DNA of 64,000 nt from JBFXAF01 sp050184585 (GTDB lineage Bacteria > Pseudomonadota > Alphaproteobacteria > Rhizobiales > Rhizobiaceae): the NCBI GenBank assembly GCA_050184585.1, contig JBFXAF010000003.1, positions 248,001 through 312,000 on the forward strand, in the 5' to 3' direction. The translations under genes were made by a program, and so were the position numbers. The first letter of the stretch is position 1; the number at the start of each line of letters is the position of its first letter. This document shows positions 24,138 through 33,496 of the stretch, in pieces. The notes under the pieces are model-generated. The model was not told the origin of the DNA. It did not search any database and worked only from the letters and a program-made list of their open reading frames with translations.

Positions 24138-25334
24138 TCAGGCCTTCAGCGCCTCGACGCCCGGCAGCGCCTTGCCTTCCATCCATTCCAGGAACGCGCC
24201 GCCGGCGGTCGACACATAGGTGAAGTCGTCGGCGACCTTCGCGTGGTTGAGCGCGGCGACCGTGTCGCCGCCCCCGGCCACCGAGACCAGCCTGCCGGCC
24301 TTGGTGCGCGCCGCCGCATGCTTCGCCACGGTGACCGTCGCCGCGTCGAAGGGGGCGATCTCGAATGCGCCCAGCGGTCCGTTCCAGACCAGCGTCGCGG
24401 CGCGGTCGATCCACTCGTTCACCGCCTTTGCAGAAGCCGCGCCGACGTCGAGGATCATGCCGTCGTCCGGCACTTTGTCGATCGCCACCGTCCGGCTGGG
24501 CGCGCCGGCCTTGAACTCCTTCGCCACCACGCCGTCGACCGGCAGGACGATGGCGCAGCCGGCGGCGGCGGCTTCGGTCATGATGCGTTTCGCGGTGTCG
24601 GCGAGATCGTGTTCGCACAGCGACTTGCCGACCTTCGTGCCCCGCGCGGCGAGAAAGGTGTTGGCCATGCCGCCGCCGATGACCAGCGCGTCCACCCTGC
24701 CCACGAGGTTCATCAGGAGATCGATCTTGGTCGACACCTTGGCGCCGCCGACGATCGCCACCACGGGGCGGACGGGATCGCCCAGCCCCTTCTCCAGCGC
24801 TTCCAGCTCGGCCTGCATGGTCCGCCCGGCGAAGGCCGGCAGCCGGTGCGCCAGTCCCTCGGTGGAGGCATGCGCGCGATGCGCCGCCGAGAACGCGTCG
24901 TTGACGAAGATGTCGCCTTCCTTGGCCAGCGCCTCGACGAAGGCGGAATCGTTCTTTTCCTCGCCCTTGTGAAAGCGGGTGTTCTCGAGAAGCAGGATGT
25001 CGCCGGGCCTGAGCCCGAAGATCGCGCCCTCCGCCATCTCGCCGATGCAGTCCGGCGCGAAAGCGACGGGTCGCCCGATGACCTCCGCCGTGGCCCGGGC
25101 CACCGGTTCCAGCGTGAACTCGGGTTCCGGCGCGCCCTTCGGCCGGCCGAAATGGGCGAGCAGGACGACCTTGGCCTCCTTGTCGGCGAGTTCGAGAATG
25201 GTTGACGCGACGCGCTCGATCCGGGTCGCGTCGGTCACCTTGCCATCGGCCATCGGCACGTTCAGGTCGACGCGCAGGAGGACGCGCTTGCCCTTCACGT
25301 CGCCGATCGTGTCGAGGGTCCTGAATGCCGGCAT
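24138..25334 (-). CDS. pgk: Phosphoglycerate kinase
   Basis: Transfers the acyl phosphate of 1,3-bisphosphoglycerate to ADP. The 398-residue protein is full length: GKRVLLRVDLNVPMADGKV (N-terminal signature), LLAHFGRPKGAPEPE, LENTRFHKGEEKND, the hinge region with AIVGGAKVSTKIDLL, and the C-terminal VSVAGGGDTVAALNHA nucleotide loop. Followed by the class I aldolase. gap and tkt, often its neighbours in rhizobia, lie at the other end of the window (62.7-64 kb). Confidence 0.97.
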   Translation of the reverse strand: MPAFRTLDTIGDVKGKRVLLRVDLNVPMADGKVTDATRIERVASTILELADKEAKVVLLAHFGRPKGAPEPEFTLEPVARATAEVIGRPVAFAPDCIGEMAEGAIFGLRPGDILLLENTRFHKGEEKNDSAFVEALAKEGDIFVNDAFSAAHRAHASTEGLAHRLPAFAGRTMQAELEALEKGLGDPVRPVVAIVGGAKVSTKIDLLMNLVGRVDALVIGGGMANTFLAARGTKVGKSLCEHDLADTAKRIMTEAAAAGCAIVLPVDGVVAKEFKAGAPSRTVAIDKVPDDGMILDVGAASAKAVNEWIDRAATLVWNGPLGAFEIAPFDAATVTVAKHAAARTKAGRLVSVAGGGDTVAALNHAKVADDFTYVSTAGGAFLEWMEGKALPGVEALKA

Positions 25335-25395
25335 GATGTCGTTCCTCGCTGGAGCGGCCGGACCTTAGCGCCTCCTGCCTGCTATGCAAGAATGC

Positions 25396-27237
25396 TCAGG
25401 GCTTGGGATCGCCGTCCGGGTCGCGGCCGGACGGTCCGGTCAGGCGCCGCCAGAGCGCGACGATGCGGTCGCCGATTTCGCCCGCGCTGAGGAACATCGG
25501 CGCGGGCGGGGCCGGCGCGGCGGGCTCGAAGGACAGGCCGAGCCCTGTCACCCTGCCCTTCTCGTCGACATCGCGGACGATCAGCTCGATCGGGCCGAGC
25601 ACCAGCCTGTCGGCATATTCCGGTCGTCCACCGAGCCGCCTGGCCACGACCTGTGCGACCGTCAGCTTGAGCTCCTCGGCGTCGAGCCCGGTTCCGTAGG
25701 CGGTCTCCAGTTCGGCGGCGGGGCGATCGGGCTCCAGGGCGAAGGCGCCGAAGAACTCCGAATCCTCGGCGTCGAGTTCGGCCCGGCTGGCGAACAGCCG
25801 GTCGAGCAGCCGCGGATAGCGGTCGGGGACGAAGATGTAGACGTGATCGCCCGCGACCAGGCGTCCGAGTTCCTGGTATCGCATCGAACGCCCGTCACGG
25901 ACTACGAGCGAGGGGCGCGCCCAGCGCGGGATGCGTTCGCCGCGCGCCACCGGACTCCCCGGAACGACCGTGTAGGCGAGCAGCTCGTGATGGGCCGAGC
26001 CCGGCAGCTCTAGTTCCACCTTGTCGAGCGGGCCGATGCGCGGCGGCACGATGAGCCCGAGCCGGCGCGCCAGCGGACCGATGGTCCAACCTTGCACGAT
26101 GAGCGAGACCAGCACGATGATGAACGCGATGTTGAAGATGTCGCGCCCGTTGTCCAGGTCGCCGATGATCGGCGTGATCGCCAGCAGGATCGACACCGCG
26201 CCACGCAACCCGACCCAGGAGATGAACGCAGTCTCCTGGCGCGTATAGCGGAACGGCAGCAGGCACAGCCACACCGCCACGGGCCGCGCCACGAAGATCA
26301 GGAAGAGGCCGAGCGCCAGCGCCGGAAAGGCGATCAGGGGGAACTGGGATGGGGTGGCCAGCAGGCCCAGAACGAGGAACATGATGATCTGGGCCAGCCA
26401 GGACACGCCGTCCTGGAAACGCCGGATGATCGTGACGGCGCGGATCTGGGCATTTCCCGCGTAGACACCCGCGACATAGGCGGCGAGGAAACCGGAACCG
26501 CCGACCGCGCCCGCGAAGGCGAAGACCATCATCGACAGCGTCAGCACGAAGATCGGCAGCAGGCCCTGGTCGAGATGCAGCCGCTCGACCAGCCTGACGA
26601 TGGCCCAGCCGCCGGCCAGGCCGACGATGGCGCCGAGCACCATCTGCACGACGAAGCCGACCGCGATGTCGGTGATGATCACCTCGGCGTCCGGATTGGC
26701 GCCGAGCGCGATCACCTCCACGAATGTGATGGTGAGGAAGATCGCGATCGGATCGTTGCTTCCCGATTCGATTTCAAGCGTCGAGCGCACCCGCTCGCGG
26801 ATGTGGAGGTTGCCGGCGCGCAGCAGGAAGAACACGGCCGCCGCATCGGTGGAGGCGATCACCGCGCCGAGGAGCAGGCTTTCCAGCCAGGTGAAGTCGG
26901 TCAGGTAGAAGGCGGCGGCGCCGAAGATGCCCGTCGTCAGCACCACGCCGACCGTCGCCAGCGATGCAGCGGGGCCGGCCGCCTGACGAAGCACGGTGAC
27001 GGGAGTGCCGAAGCCGGAATCGAACAGGATGACCGCGAGCGCCAGCGAGCCCACGACATAGGCGAGTTCGACATTGTCGAAGCGGATGCCGAAACCGTCC
27101 TCGCCGGCGACGAGCCCGATCCCTAGGAAGACGAGCAACAGCGGGGCGCCGAAGCGAAAGGCGATCAGGCTCGAAAACGCCGCCGCGACGATGAGCGTCG
27201 CGCCGACCAGCGTCACGAGATAGATCGATTGCTCCAT
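25396..27237 (-). CDS. Potassium/proton antiporter (CvrA/NhaP2 type)
   Basis: A 613-residue CPA1 antiporter of the inner membrane. The first about 395 residues form 12-13 helices with the ion-binding ASTDAAAVFFLL and LEIESGSNDPIAIFL motifs (the paired Asp region) and a FISWVGLRGAVSILLAI helix. Next is a TrkA-C-like cytosolic domain (about 400-490, ELPGSAHHELLAYTVVPGS), and then a CorC/HlyC-associated transporter domain to about 590. This order is that of K+/H+ antiporters that adjust cell turgor and pH. Start chosen at MEQSIYL, where the first helix begins. Confidence 0.9.
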   Translation of the reverse strand: MEQSIYLVTLVGATLIVAAAFSSLIAFRFGAPLLLVFLGIGLVAGEDGFGIRFDNVELAYVVGSLALAVILFDSGFGTPVTVLRQAAGPAASLATVGVVLTTGIFGAAAFYLTDFTWLESLLLGAVIASTDAAAVFFLLRAGNLHIRERVRSTLEIESGSNDPIAIFLTITFVEVIALGANPDAEVIITDIAVGFVVQMVLGAIVGLAGGWAIVRLVERLHLDQGLLPIFVLTLSMMVFAFAGAVGGSGFLAAYVAGVYAGNAQIRAVTIIRRFQDGVSWLAQIIMFLVLGLLATPSQFPLIAFPALALGLFLIFVARPVAVWLCLLPFRYTRQETAFISWVGLRGAVSILLAITPIIGDLDNGRDIFNIAFIIVLVSLIVQGWTIGPLARRLGLIVPPRIGPLDKVELELPGSAHHELLAYTVVPGSPVARGERIPRWARPSLVVRDGRSMRYQELGRLVAGDHVYIFVPDRYPRLLDRLFASRAELDAEDSEFFGAFALEPDRPAAELETAYGTGLDAEELKLTVAQVVARRLGGRPEYADRLVLGPIELIVRDVDEKGRVTGLGLSFEPAAPAPPAPMFLSAGEIGDRIVALWRRLTGPSGRDPDGDPKP

Positions 27238-27354
27238 CCGCCAGTGTCCCCTCCGGCTCGGCGGTGAATCGCCGCGCGTTCTCGGTCCCGTTAGAGTGGG
27301 GCGAAGACAAGGCCGCGACAAGCGCAACCCATGGAATGCGTCGTGATTGCCGGG

Positions 27355-28593
27355 CTATTTCACCGAGAGCGCCGCGATCACCTGCCGCGCAACGGCCTCC
27401 CCCGAGAGGCGCGCGCCGCCGCATGTCTGGACCAGCGCTCCGGCGAGATGTTCGCCAGCGAACCAGATCTTGTCCGCGACCGGTTCGCCGAGCACGCTCC
27501 GGGCCGCCGCCCGGCCGGGTCTGGCGGCCGCATAGGCGCCCCGCACGAATCGCTCGCCGCCCCAGTTCGTCATCATCGCCCGGGCGACGTGCTTGCGCAT
27601 GTCGGCGCCGAAGATCGCGCACAGCCGGTCGACCACGAAATCCACCCCCGCCGCCTCGCCCGCCGCCGACATCTCCCAGGCGAAGTCGCCGCCGACGAAG
27701 CCAACCATGATGTCCAGGTCGAACGGGAAACAGAGGAAGTACAGGTCGTGGCGCGCCGACCTCTCGATCAGCAGGTCGTCGAACGGCTGCAGGCCGAGCC
27801 GCGTTCCCCGGATCTCGATGGGGATCTTGGTCAGCATGCCCATAGGCAGGTCGTAGAACGCCTCGACATGTTCGATGGGCAGGGCCGGCGCGAAGGCAAT
27901 CTCCTCGAAAGCCAGCACGGCCGGCGAGGCGGTGACGATCGCGGCCTTCGCCCGGATCGTGCCTCGATCCGTCTCGCAGGCGACGCCGGGCACGTCCCAC
28001 AGGATCTTTCGGACCGGGGTCGACAGGTCGACGGGAACGTCTGCGCCATACCTGGCGACCAGCGCCCCGAACCCTTCCTTGGAGAAATAGTTGGGATCGA
28101 GATCGGCGGCCGCACGGAAATCGGCGATCGAAATCTCATCGGGGTCGGCGCCGAAGTCCATCGGACCGCAGAAGGTGAAAGCGGCCCGCCCGGCATCAGA
28201 CTCCGACATGAGCGCCGAGAGGCGGTCGTCAGGTCCGGTCCACCCGGCGAGGGCGCCATGAATGCGCTGATCCGCCTCCATCATGGCGGCCTTGTCAGTC
28301 TCCGAAGCCGGCTGGTCGCGATAATACAGGTGATCGACGTCCATAGGGTGGTGATGCAACGTCCATCCCGCCGCCTTCGCCTCCTCGAAATAGGGATTTC
28401 GGTCCGCCGCGTGCAGCCAGGCGCAGCCGATGTCGAACGGCACGCCGAAGTGATCGCTTGACGTCCATGCCCTGCCGCCGATGCGGCCCATGGCCTCCAG
28501 CACCCGGAACGACAGGCCCGCCGCGCGCAGAACCTTTGCTGCTGCGAGCCCCGCCGACCCCGCGCCAACGATCACAACATCGACATCGTTCAC
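27355..28593 (-). CDS. Amine-oxidase-like FAD oxidoreductase
   Basis: A 412-residue flavoprotein of the monoamine-oxidase/polyamine-oxidase superfamily. N-terminal FAD motif: DVVIVGAGSAGLAAAKVLRAAG, then RVLEAMGRIGGRAWT. C-terminal FAD contact: WFAGEHLAGALVQTCGGARLSG. The middle substrate domain is family-like but not diagnostic, so the amine is unknown. The GTG start at 28593 is preceded by GGGGGA at a good distance; an upstream ATG at 28698 would add 35 residues before the FAD motif that look non-coding. Confidence 0.87.
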   Translation of the reverse strand: MNDVDVVIVGAGSAGLAAAKVLRAAGLSFRVLEAMGRIGGRAWTSSDHFGVPFDIGCAWLHAADRNPYFEEAKAAGWTLHHHPMDVDHLYYRDQPASETDKAAMMEADQRIHGALAGWTGPDDRLSALMSESDAGRAAFTFCGPMDFGADPDEISIADFRAAADLDPNYFSKEGFGALVARYGADVPVDLSTPVRKILWDVPGVACETDRGTIRAKAAIVTASPAVLAFEEIAFAPALPIEHVEAFYDLPMGMLTKIPIEIRGTRLGLQPFDDLLIERSARHDLYFLCFPFDLDIMVGFVGGDFAWEMSAAGEAAGVDFVVDRLCAIFGADMRKHVARAMMTNWGGERFVRGAYAAARPGRAAARSVLGEPVADKIWFAGEHLAGALVQTCGGARLSGEAVARQVIAALSVK

Positions 28594-28745
28594 GCTCGTT
28601 GTCCCCCTGGACCTCGCCAACCCGTTGATTAGACGACCTTCGCGCCTAAGTCGCAATCTTGGCGTCGATCGTTGCGGGGTTCGCCACGACGATGACAAAT
28701 TGCCGCGTCACTGGCAAATTCCCGGCATTGGGGTGATTCAGGCGA

Positions 28746-29537
28746 ATGGAGATGCGGATGGCGAAGTGGGCCCTGGCGACGGCGGCACTTCTGATGGGGC
28801 TCGCGACGAACGGAGCCCAGGCGGCCTCGTGCGGCAAGGATGCCTCCGGATTCGAGGCATGGAAACAGGAGTTCGCGGCGGAGGCGAAGGCGGCGGGCGT
28901 CAAGAGGCGCGGCCTTCAGGCGCTGGCCGGCGCCCGCTATGCGACCGCGACCATCAAGGTGGATCGCGCGGTCAAGAAGGCCTTCAGCGGGTCGGTCCAG
29001 TCCTTCATGCAGCGCCGCGGCGGCGCCGCAATCATCTCCAAGGGACGGTCGCTGAAGAAATCGAACGCGGCGATGTTCGCCGAAATCGAGCGCCGCTATG
29101 GCGTCCCACCCGGGCCGCTCCTGGCCATATGGGGCATGGAAACGGGCTTCGGTTCCTTCATGGGAAACCAGAACACCATCTCGGCGATCGTGACGCTCGC
29201 CTATGACTGCCGCCGGCCGGCGTTCTTCAAGCCGCACGCGATCGGGGCGCTCAAGCTCGTCGACGGCGGCGTCCTCAGCGCAAGCTCGGTCGGCGCCGCG
29301 CATGGCGAGGTCGGCCACACGCAGTTCCTTCCGGGCAACGTCCTGCAATACGGTGTCGGCAACCGGAACCTTCGCGACAGGGAGACGGCGCTGGCTTCCA
29401 CCGCCAACTTCCTGCGCGGACACGGCTATCGGGGAGGCCCCGCGAGCGCCAACAAGGGCGCGATCGCGGGATGGAACTCGGCTTCGGTCTACCAGCAGGC
29501 CATCATCATCATGGCCGACGCCATCGACGCGCAATAG
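28746..29537 (+). CDS. Lytic murein transglycosylase (MltB-like fold)
   Basis: A periplasmic enzyme of 263 residues that cleaves peptidoglycan glycan strands with formation of 1,6-anhydromuramic ends. A signal peptide (to about residue 26, AQAASC) is followed by the catalytic domain with FAEIERRYGVPPGPLLAIWGMETGFGSFMG, where Glu132 is the expected acid. The later HTQFLPGNVLQYGVG matches the family. A GGAG six bases before the ATG at 28758 suggests the start may be there (MAKWAL). Ends at a strong bidirectional terminator. Confidence 0.88.
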   Translation: MEMRMAKWALATAALLMGLATNGAQAASCGKDASGFEAWKQEFAAEAKAAGVKRRGLQALAGARYATATIKVDRAVKKAFSGSVQSFMQRRGGAAIISKGRSLKKSNAAMFAEIERRYGVPPGPLLAIWGMETGFGSFMGNQNTISAIVTLAYDCRRPAFFKPHAIGALKLVDGGVLSASSVGAAHGEVGHTQFLPGNVLQYGVGNRNLRDRETALASTANFLRGHGYRGGPASANKGAIAGWNSASVYQQAIIIMADAIDAQ

Positions 29538-29553
29538 TCGAAACGTCTAGGCG

Positions 29554-29583
29554 AAAGAGGCCGGCCCGTGGGCCGGCCTCTTT
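29554..29583. terminator. Strong bidirectional terminator
   Basis: AAAGAGGCCGGCC-CGTG-GGCCGGCCTCTTT: a perfect 13-bp stem with a 4-nt loop, A-tract on one side and T-tract on the other. It serves the transglycosylase gene on the plus strand and the convergent gene pair ending at 29641 on the minus strand. Confidence 0.85.
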
Positions 29584-29640
29584 CATTGAACGACACGCCG
29601 ATCGCCGTTCGGAGCCCGAGCGGGCGGACGGCGCGAGCCG

Positions 29641-30162
29641 TTACCTCACCTCGATCAGGTAGGAGCATCCTGCCAGCACCGCGCCCGGATGGGTATCGAC
29701 GGTCGAAACGTTGAGGGCGACACGCGTCGCGAAGGTGATCCCGTCCTCCTCGTCGGTGTCCTCCAGCACCAGCTTCTCCGCCAGGAACTTGTCCGGCGTA
29801 TCGACCACCGCCGTGGCGCCGAGGCTTTGCGCGAGAACGCGCGGATCGCCGCCGGCGATGAGCGCCATCGGCCCGGTCGCGGAGAAAACGACGTCCTGCG
29901 TCGCGTGCCCGAAGACTTCGATCGGGGCCGGCAGGCGGAACTGCCGCAGCATGGGATTCGCCTGCTCCACATCCGTCCAGCCAAGCGACTCCACCGCGCC
30001 CGGCTCGCCGACCAGCCAGAGCGCGAACGCGTTGTAGGTCTCGGCCGGCACCTCGCAGGCGATCATCCTGACGAGATCGAGGCTGGGCTCCTCGCCCCAC
30101 GCTGGCCAGATCGTCAGAAGGCCTATTGCTGCGGCGGCTGCCGCCTTCGAAACGGATTTCAT
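29641..30162 (-). CDS. Unknown secreted protein
   Basis: A 173-residue protein I do not recognise. Residues 1-22 form a signal peptide (ending WPAWGE). The mature part has two Cys (CEVPAETYN near residue 35 and GCSYLIEV near the C-terminus) that could form a disulfide. It contains an LRQFRLPAPIEVFGHATQDVVF segment and an acidic LEDTDEEDG loop. The start overlaps the stop codon of the membrane hydrolase gene (ATGA), so the two are coupled and may work together in the envelope. Confidence 0.7.
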   Translation of the reverse strand: MKSVSKAAAAAAIGLLTIWPAWGEEPSLDLVRMIACEVPAETYNAFALWLVGEPGAVESLGWTDVEQANPMLRQFRLPAPIEVFGHATQDVVFSATGPMALIAGGDPRVLAQSLGATAVVDTPDKFLAEKLVLEDTDEEDGITFATRVALNVSTVDTHPGAVLAGCSYLIEVR

Positions 30163-31334
30163 TCCACCCGGCCCTCCCATGTCTCGCGCAGTCCGCCTCG
30201 CATCCGCACGCCGGCGAAGCGCTCCGGGCCGCAGATCAGCGCATGCCAGGAATAATGGCTGCGGACCTCGACGGCCCGGACGAACTGCCGGTGGATGCGG
30301 AACATGTCCGTCCTGATCGCCCGGTAGGTCTTCGGAGTGAGTTGCGTGCGAAACCGCACCGGCACGACCCGCAGGCGCGTGTTGGCAGCGCTCCCGAGAT
30401 CGCGTGAAACGTCGATCTTGTCGAAGTTGATGACATCGATCTTCGACTGGACATCGATCCAGTCCACATCGGACCGCGCCAGCCGGGCGATCGTGTCTCT
30501 CAGCCACGCAGCGGCGGGATCGAGGCCGACCTGCGGGATGCTGCCGCCGCCGGTGAGCAGGCCGAGACCGGCGTCCGGGCGAGGCCGCGCGGCGGCCGCC
30601 GCCGCGAGCGCTATCACCGCCCCCATGCTGTGGCCGCAGAAAAGGACCTCCGGTGCCGCGGTCTGCGACACGCGCCGTGCCGCATCGTCGGCGGCCGCCG
30701 CGCGGATCGACTCGACGTCCGCATGTCGACGCTCGGCGAGGTCGCGCGTGTAGGACCAGAGGTCGAGCGCGAGGAGAAGATGAAGCCGCCGGACCAGCCA
30801 CCAGATGATTCCGATCGCAGCCGCAGCCGCAAGCGCCATCGCGATCCCCGCCGGCATCCAGTCATCGGCCAGCGCGGCGACGATCGCGGCTGCGACCGGC
30901 ACGAGCACTGCCGCCATGAAGGGATAGACGAAGAAGAAGCGGAAACGCCGGCCGCTCCGCACATAGCCGCGCAACGCGCCGCTCACGGCAAGCTCGGCCA
31001 GGGCCCGGTAGCCGCTCGCGACTCGCGCCAGCGGGTTGCGGCGGGAATAGAGCCGGTTGAGCGCGGCCAGCCCGTATATGACGACGTCGGTCGTGGTCGC
31101 CCACCCGGCTCCTTGCGCATGAACCGAGAATTCGACGCCGTCCAGCCCGTCGCCGACCACGATCGGGCGTGGCTCCGTCGCGTCGGCGGTCATTCGGTAG
31201 AGTGGCGCGACATCCGCGAGGTCGGCCAGGAAACGCCGCGCCTGCGACATCGCCGAAAGCGGTTCGAAGCCCGGAAAGATCAGCGCCAGCCGGCGCTCGA
31301 CGTGTCGTAGATCCTCCGGTTCGGTCGCGCTCAT
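30159..31334 (-). CDS. Membrane-embedded lipase-like protein of unknown role
   Basis: A 391-residue protein. The N-terminus is cytoplasmic-like; two membrane helices follow at about 133-157 and 160-182. Then comes a segment with an alpha/beta-hydrolase-type nucleophile elbow, VLFCGHSMGAVIAL (Ser236). A later GLLTGGGSIPQVGL and the C-terminal HYSWHALICGPER could supply the rest of an active site. It resembles uncharacterised rhizobial membrane hydrolases. Operon with the secreted protein downstream. Confidence 0.72.
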   Translation of the reverse strand: MSATEPEDLRHVERRLALIFPGFEPLSAMSQARRFLADLADVAPLYRMTADATEPRPIVVGDGLDGVEFSVHAQGAGWATTTDVVIYGLAALNRLYSRRNPLARVASGYRALAELAVSGALRGYVRSGRRFRFFFVYPFMAAVLVPVAAAIVAALADDWMPAGIAMALAAAAAIGIIWWLVRRLHLLLALDLWSYTRDLAERRHADVESIRAAAADDAARRVSQTAAPEVLFCGHSMGAVIALAAAAAARPRPDAGLGLLTGGGSIPQVGLDPAAAWLRDTIARLARSDVDWIDVQSKIDVINFDKIDVSRDLGSAANTRLRVVPVRFRTQLTPKTYRAIRTDMFRIHRQFVRAVEVRSHYSWHALICGPERFAGVRMRGGLRETWEGRVE

Positions 31335-31357
31335 CCTCCGCGCGCCCTTTCCGAGAA

Positions 31358-32584
31358 TCAGGTGTTGCGGCGACGCGCCGCCAGCGTCCGCAGCCTCAGT
31401 CCGTTGAGCCGGATGAAGCCCTCGGCGTCCTTCTGGTCGTATGCGCCTCGGTCGTCCTCGAACGTCACCAGGTCGTTGCGATAGAGCGATTTGGGCGACC
31501 TGCGCCCGGTCACCATCACGTTGCCCTTGTAGAGCTTGAGCCGCACGTCGCCATCGACGTCCTCCTGGCTCCTGTCGATCAGCGCCTGCAGCATCTCCCG
31601 CTCGGGCGAGAACCAGAAGCCGTTGTAGATCAGTTCCGCGTAGCGCGGCATGACGTCGTCCTTGAGGTGCGCCGCGCCGCGATCGAGCGTGATCGATTCG
31701 ATCGCCCGGTGCGCGGCGAGCAGGATGGTCCCTCCCGGCGTCTCGTAGACGCCGCGCGATTTCATGCCGACGAAGCGGTTCTCCACGAGATCGAGGCGGC
31801 CGACGCCGTTGTCGCGGCCGAGATGGTTGAGCGCCGCGAGCAGTGTGGCGGGCGACATCGCCTTGCCGTCAAGCGCGACGGCGTCGCCCCGCTCGAAGGA
31901 AACCGTGATCTCGGTCACCTTGTCCGGCGCGTCCATCGGCGAGATCGTGCGCTGATGGACGTCTTCCGGCGGTTCCTGCCACGGATCCTCCAGCACTTTG
32001 CCCTCGGAGGACGAATGCAGCAGGTTGGCGTCGACCGAGAAAGGCGCCTCGCCGCGCTTGTCCTTGGCGATCGGGATCTGGTGCTTTTCGGCGAACTCGA
32101 TGAGGTCGGTCCGCGACTTGAAGGACCAGTCGCGCCACGGCGCGATGACCTTGATGTCCGGGTTCAGCGCATAAGCGGAGAGTTCGTAGCGTACCTGATC
32201 GTTGCCCTTGCCGGTCGAGCCGTGCGCGACGGCGTCGGCTTTCTCCTCCGCGGCGATTTCTATCAGACGTTTCGCAATCAACGGCCGGGCGATGGAGGTG
32301 CCGAGCAGGTAGAGCCCTTCATACTGTGCATTGGCGCGGAACATCGGGAAGACGAAGTCGCGGACGAACTCTTCGCGCACGTCCTCGACATAGATCTTCT
32401 TCGCGCCCAGCATCTCGGCCTTGCGCCGCGCCGGCTCCAGGTCGTCGTCGCCCTGGCCCAGATCGGCGGTGAAGGTGACCACCTCCGCTCCGAGTTCCGT
32501 CTGCAGCCATTTCAGGATGATCGACGTGTCGAGGCCGCCCGAATAGGCGAGCACGACCTTCTTCACGTTCTTTGGGATGGCCAT
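31358..32584 (-). CDS. argG: Argininosuccinate synthase
   Basis: Condenses citrulline and aspartate with ATP in arginine synthesis. The 408-residue protein is complete: the ATP pyrophosphatase P-loop VVLAYSGGLDTSII (about 10-23), AVAHGSTGKGNDQVRYE with the citrulline site, LLHSSSEGKVLEDP, and the C-terminal SLYRNDLVTFEDD. argH and other arg genes are not adjacent. Start ATG at 32584 gives MAIPKN, typical of rhizobia. Confidence 0.97.
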   Translation of the reverse strand: MAIPKNVKKVVLAYSGGLDTSIILKWLQTELGAEVVTFTADLGQGDDDLEPARRKAEMLGAKKIYVEDVREEFVRDFVFPMFRANAQYEGLYLLGTSIARPLIAKRLIEIAAEEKADAVAHGSTGKGNDQVRYELSAYALNPDIKVIAPWRDWSFKSRTDLIEFAEKHQIPIAKDKRGEAPFSVDANLLHSSSEGKVLEDPWQEPPEDVHQRTISPMDAPDKVTEITVSFERGDAVALDGKAMSPATLLAALNHLGRDNGVGRLDLVENRFVGMKSRGVYETPGGTILLAAHRAIESITLDRGAAHLKDDVMPRYAELIYNGFWFSPEREMLQALIDRSQEDVDGDVRLKLYKGNVMVTGRRSPKSLYRNDLVTFEDDRGAYDQKDAEGFIRLNGLRLRTLAARRRNT

Positions 32585-32655
32585 GTCAACGTTTCCTGCT
32601 TGGAGCCCCGGCCTTTTATCAGGACGCGCCTGCCGCGCAAGCGCGCCCTTGTGCG

Positions 32656-33426
32656 CTAGCGGCGGCCGGCTTGCGCGGGTTCGAAAAGCCGCGCGACGAT
32701 GGCATAGACGGTGACCGTGAACAGCGCCGACAGCGTGACGTCGGACAGGAAATGGGCTCCGAAAGCCATTCTGAGGACGGCGGAGGTCGCGATGGCCGCG
32801 ACGATCAGGACCCCCGCGAGCGGCCGCCAGGCCGGGGGGCAGAGCGGCAGCAGCGCGACCAGCCAGGCGATACCCGACACCTCTCCCGATACGAACGAGC
32901 AGTTCGACTGGCAGGCGCCGGTCCAGTCGCCGGCCGGCACGAAATCGAACGGCCCGCCGAATTCGGTCAGCTGATGCGGCCGCGGACGGTCGACCACCTC
33001 CTTGAGCAGTCCGTTCACCAGGAGCAGCGGTCCCGCCACGATCGCCGCGATGGCCGCCCCGAGACGTCGCGAAATCGTGTCCGTTGCGCTCGCCCCGCGC
33101 CAGAGGCGCGATATCAGCAAGACCACCAGTGCGACCCCGGCCGTGGGCGGCAGGTAATGGAAGAAACTGCGGACGTTGCCGAGCACGGGCATCGCCCCCC
33201 ACGCGAAGGCGCCGTCCCGCCAGAACAGCCTGGCGGCGTCCAGGTCGATGCCGGGCAGCCGGTTGAAGGCGACGAGCGCGGTCGCGGACAGCGCCGCCCA
33301 AACGACCCAGGCCCATCGCGTCGACCAGATGCCGAACACTGTTTCCGCCCTGTTCAAGTCGAACTCGTCCTCCGATCGCCGGTGCGGCGGCTCTACGCCA
33401 CATCGCCCGGTAGATCGAGTGCGCAT
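32656..33426 (-). CDS. PAP2 family membrane phosphatase
   Basis: A 256-residue inner-membrane phosphatase, probably acting on lipid phosphates at the periplasmic face. Motif 1: KEVVDRPRPHQ (K-x6-RP). Motif 2: CSFVSGEVSG, where the usual PSGH has Glu in place of His. Motif 3: RMAFGAHFLSDV (R-x5-H-x3-D). About six helices. The same variant motif 2 is seen in PAP2 enzymes related to lipid A phosphatases. It diverges from the GT39-type gene, which suggests both act on envelope lipids. Start is approximate. Confidence 0.85.
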   Translation of the reverse strand: MRTRSTGRCGVEPPHRRSEDEFDLNRAETVFGIWSTRWAWVVWAALSATALVAFNRLPGIDLDAARLFWRDGAFAWGAMPVLGNVRSFFHYLPPTAGVALVVLLISRLWRGASATDTISRRLGAAIAAIVAGPLLLVNGLLKEVVDRPRPHQLTEFGGPFDFVPAGDWTGACQSNCSFVSGEVSGIAWLVALLPLCPPAWRPLAGVLIVAAIATSAVLRMAFGAHFLSDVTLSALFTVTVYAIVARLFEPAQAGRR

Positions 33427-33496
33427 GCCGCCGTCAACGGGGTTGGCGCTCCCGCGGGGAACGGCTATCGAGGCGGCGAACCGCGTCGGAGCAGGC

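Noticed and set aside
27238..27327. N-terminal extension of the K+/H+ antiporter to an earlier start
   Set aside because: The added residues are Arg/Pro-rich without homology; MEQSIYL directly begins the first membrane helix.
28594..28698. ATG start 35 codons upstream for the amine-oxidase-like gene
   Set aside because: The extra residues look non-coding, and a GTG with a good ribosome-binding site lies just before the FAD motif.
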